In this document: positions 7,351 through 8,164 of the stretch, in pieces
Position numbering within the stretch: the first letter of the stretch is position 1
Layout: every line of letters starts with the position of its first letter
Origin: an uncultured Prevotella sp.
Lineage (GTDB): Bacteria > Bacteroidota > Bacteroidia > Bacteroidales > Bacteroidaceae
Direction: 5' to 3'
Assembly (NCBI GenBank): GCA_900542795.1
Contig: UQPD01000117.1
Span: 1 to 8,164 of the forward strand
Length of the DNA stretch: 8,164 nucleotides
Notes under the pieces: generated by a model
What the model saw: only the letters and a program-made list of their open reading frames with translations
Databases searched by the model: none
What the model was told of the DNA's origin: nothing
Position numbers and translations under genes: made by a program

Positions 7351-7934
7351 TATTTGAAGTTTTAGGCATTCTGCGTTCATACTTCACGCCACCTTTTTTA
7401 CCTGCCACATACGACAATCCGCTTACACCTTGGTGTGTAAGATGGCACAACTGCATAATTTCGCCTTCAATAAAATAATCGCAACAAAAGGTGTCTCCTA
7501 CACAGAGCTTACTATTTTCAGATGTCACCACCTCAAACTTGTTCGCCTCAAGGTGCTTAAACACACAACGACGGTTGGGTTTCCAACGAGCCACCAACTC
7601 TTCGTTCACAGCTAAGTTCTTAGCAGTATAAATAGGGGCAAAAGATAAGACACTCTCTGAGGCTTTACAACTAACTTCTGCTTTTACCCCCCCCCATATT
7701 GCAAAAGCCTTCAAAGTTTTCGCAACCTAAGAATTCTGCCAATATATTTAATGTATTGGTGCGAGGTTTTACGTTCTGTGGATCAACATATCCCCATAAG
7801 CGTTTCAGTGTTGAATCGCTGATAGATGCGTGCAACCGCTCAAATATCAACTGACTCAACGAAACAAAGTCGTGGTTGTGTTGCATATTCAACCCCGTTT
7901 GTTGTTCTATGGCATGTAATAGCTTCTTAATCAT
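7340..7934 (-). pseudogene. Frameshifted or phase-variable gene, HTH-like N-terminus, unknown C-terminal domain
   Basis: Two minus-strand frames join at a run of nine G (7695..7687). The first (7934..7671) encodes 87 residues, ending in KSRS after the tract. The second continues to the stop at 7340. Removing one G gives a single 197-residue protein, so eight G would be the intact state. The N-terminal 80 residues (LSQLIFERLHASISDSTLKRLWGYV, then PRTNTLNILAEFLGCENFEGFC) resemble small helical Bacteroidota proteins that look like DNA-binding helix-turn-helix domains. The C-terminal part (WKPNRRCVFKHLE, TSENSKLCVGDTFCCDYFIEGE) looks like a compact beta-rich domain of unknown function. Both parts read as well-conserved protein, so the break is recent, reversible, or a sequencing error. 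ATG 7934 is chosen because it gives the full N-terminal domain and sits 5 bases after a -7 box. Confidence 0.8.
7687..7695 (-). repeat. Nine-G homopolymer inside the coding region
   Basis: Nine consecutive C on the plus strand (G on the coding strand) fall at codons 80-83, between the HTH-like part and the C-terminal domain. Eight or eleven G would restore one frame; nine ends the protein four codons later. Such tracts are prone to slippage in replication, transcription and sequencing. Confidence 0.9.
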
Positions 7935-7939
7935 GTCTA

Positions 7940-7947
7940 CAAAATTA
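7940..7947 (-). promoter_or_regulatory. -7 promoter element next to the HTH-like gene start
   Basis: On the minus strand TAATTTTG (7947..7940) matches TAnnTTTG exactly and is followed by TAGAC and the ATG at 7934. This is the same close spacing as at ansA and suggests a leaderless or very short-leader transcript. A TTTG lies 25 bases upstream (7976..7973), longer than the usual 19-21, so the -33 match is weak. Confidence 0.45.
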
Positions 7948-7973
7948 AATTCTTTTTTCGAGAAAGTTACATC

Positions 7974-8032
7974 AAAATAAATATTTTATTTGCGCTTTGT
8001 GGTAGTCAAAAATAAATATTTTATTTGCGCTT
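7974..8032. repeat. Two 24-base direct repeats, each containing an AT-rich dyad
   Basis: The 24 bases at 7974-7997 are repeated exactly at 8009-8032, a period of 35. Each copy contains the perfect dyad AAATAAA-TAT-TTTATTT (7975-7991 and 8010-8026) followed by GCGCTT. The second copy runs into a small GCGC-TTC-GCGC hairpin (8027-8037). The pair lies just upstream of the HTH-like gene, on its promoter side, which would suit an operator. Whether it binds a protein is inference. Confidence 0.75.
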
Positions 8033-8045
8033 CGCGCTTGGTCTT

Positions 8046-8082
8046 AGTCAAAAATGTCCATCAATGAGTCATAAATGTCCAT
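8046..8082. repeat. Two 16-base direct repeats, period 21
   Basis: AGTCAAAAATGTCCAT (8046-8061) and AGTCATAAATGTCCAT (8067-8082) differ at one position and are 21 bases apart, about two helical turns. Their first ten bases also occur at 8004-8013, leading into the second AT-rich dyad, so this array and the one next to it share a building block. Same-face spacing is typical of cooperative protein sites. Confidence 0.7.
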
Positions 8083-8112
8083 AAAATTTTATTTTTGAAC
8101 TTCCATAAATAA

Positions 8113-8124
8113 CCCCTTTCGGGG
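8113..8124. terminator. Short GC hairpin at the insert edge, possible terminator
   Basis: CCCC-TTTC-GGGG forms a 4-base stem; read on the minus strand the loop is GAAA, a stable tetraloop. It could end a gene lying to the right of the insert, but the adapter begins at once, so neither the flanking tract nor the upstream gene can be seen. Confidence 0.35.
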
Positions 8125-8164
8125 CTGTCTCTTATACACATCTGACGCTGCCGACGATCTTACG
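8125..8164 (-). other. Nextera i5-side adapter and partial index (not genomic)
   Basis: 8125-8143 is the Tn5 mosaic end in reverse orientation and 8144-8157 the rest of the Nextera read-1 adapter. The last seven bases, TCTTACG, fit the start of a reverse-complemented i5 index. With the i7-side adapter at the left, the insert is bounded by one adapter of each kind in the orientation expected of a single tagmented molecule. Confidence 0.98.

Noticed and set aside
7974..8082. CRISPR array
   Set aside because: Only two copies of each unit, different units, and spacers of 5 to 11 bases; no cas genes in view.
8090..8097. Plus-strand TATTTTTG box near the right edge as a promoter
   Set aside because: No -33 partner at the right distance and no gene follows before the adapter; a single box in AT-rich DNA is weak evidence.

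Overview
The window looks like a chromosomal fragment from a Bacteroidota bacterium, most likely Prevotella or a close relative. Supporting signs are a very large secreted protein ending in a type IX secretion (T9SS) sorting-domain signature, promoter elements of the Bacteroidota type (TAnnTTTG), no clear Shine-Dalgarno sequences, and gene families typical of that group. The genus is inferred from family resemblance and composition only. The first 49 and last 40 bases are Illumina Nextera adapter and index sequence, not genome, so the biological insert is 50..8124.

Layout: (1) 50..3532, minus strand: one long open frame of 1161 codons, cut at its C-terminus by the left adapter. It encodes a signal-peptide-bearing, multidomain T9SS cargo protein. 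(2) 3533..3990: an AT-rich divergent intergenic region with a good promoter for the big gene, a -7 element directly in front of ansA, and a cluster of TTTTAGAAA-like motifs. (3) 3991..5031, plus: ansA, a type I L-asparaginase. (4) 5032..5177: two inverted repeats, the first a likely terminator. (5) 5178..7288, plus: a two-gene ABC importer operon, a substrate-binding lipoprotein overlapping a FecCD-type permease by 4 bp, with no ATPase gene next to it. (6) 7281..7350: a short tandem duplication across the convergent 3' ends. (7) 7340..7934, minus: a small gene with an apparent helix-turn-helix-like N-terminus, broken into two frames at a run of nine G. (8) 7935..8124: its upstream region, with an unusual set of direct repeats and AT-rich dyads.

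How the parts fit: the cell exports a large surface or secreted protein, metabolises asparagine in the cytoplasm, and imports an iron complex, haem or cobalamin-like ligand. The ABC import system must borrow an ATPase encoded elsewhere. The most unusual piece is the right end, where a putative DNA-binding protein carries a homopolymer tract between its two parts, which would suit phase variation, and faces a repeat array that could be its operator. A sequencing or amplification error in the homopolymer is the main competing explanation.
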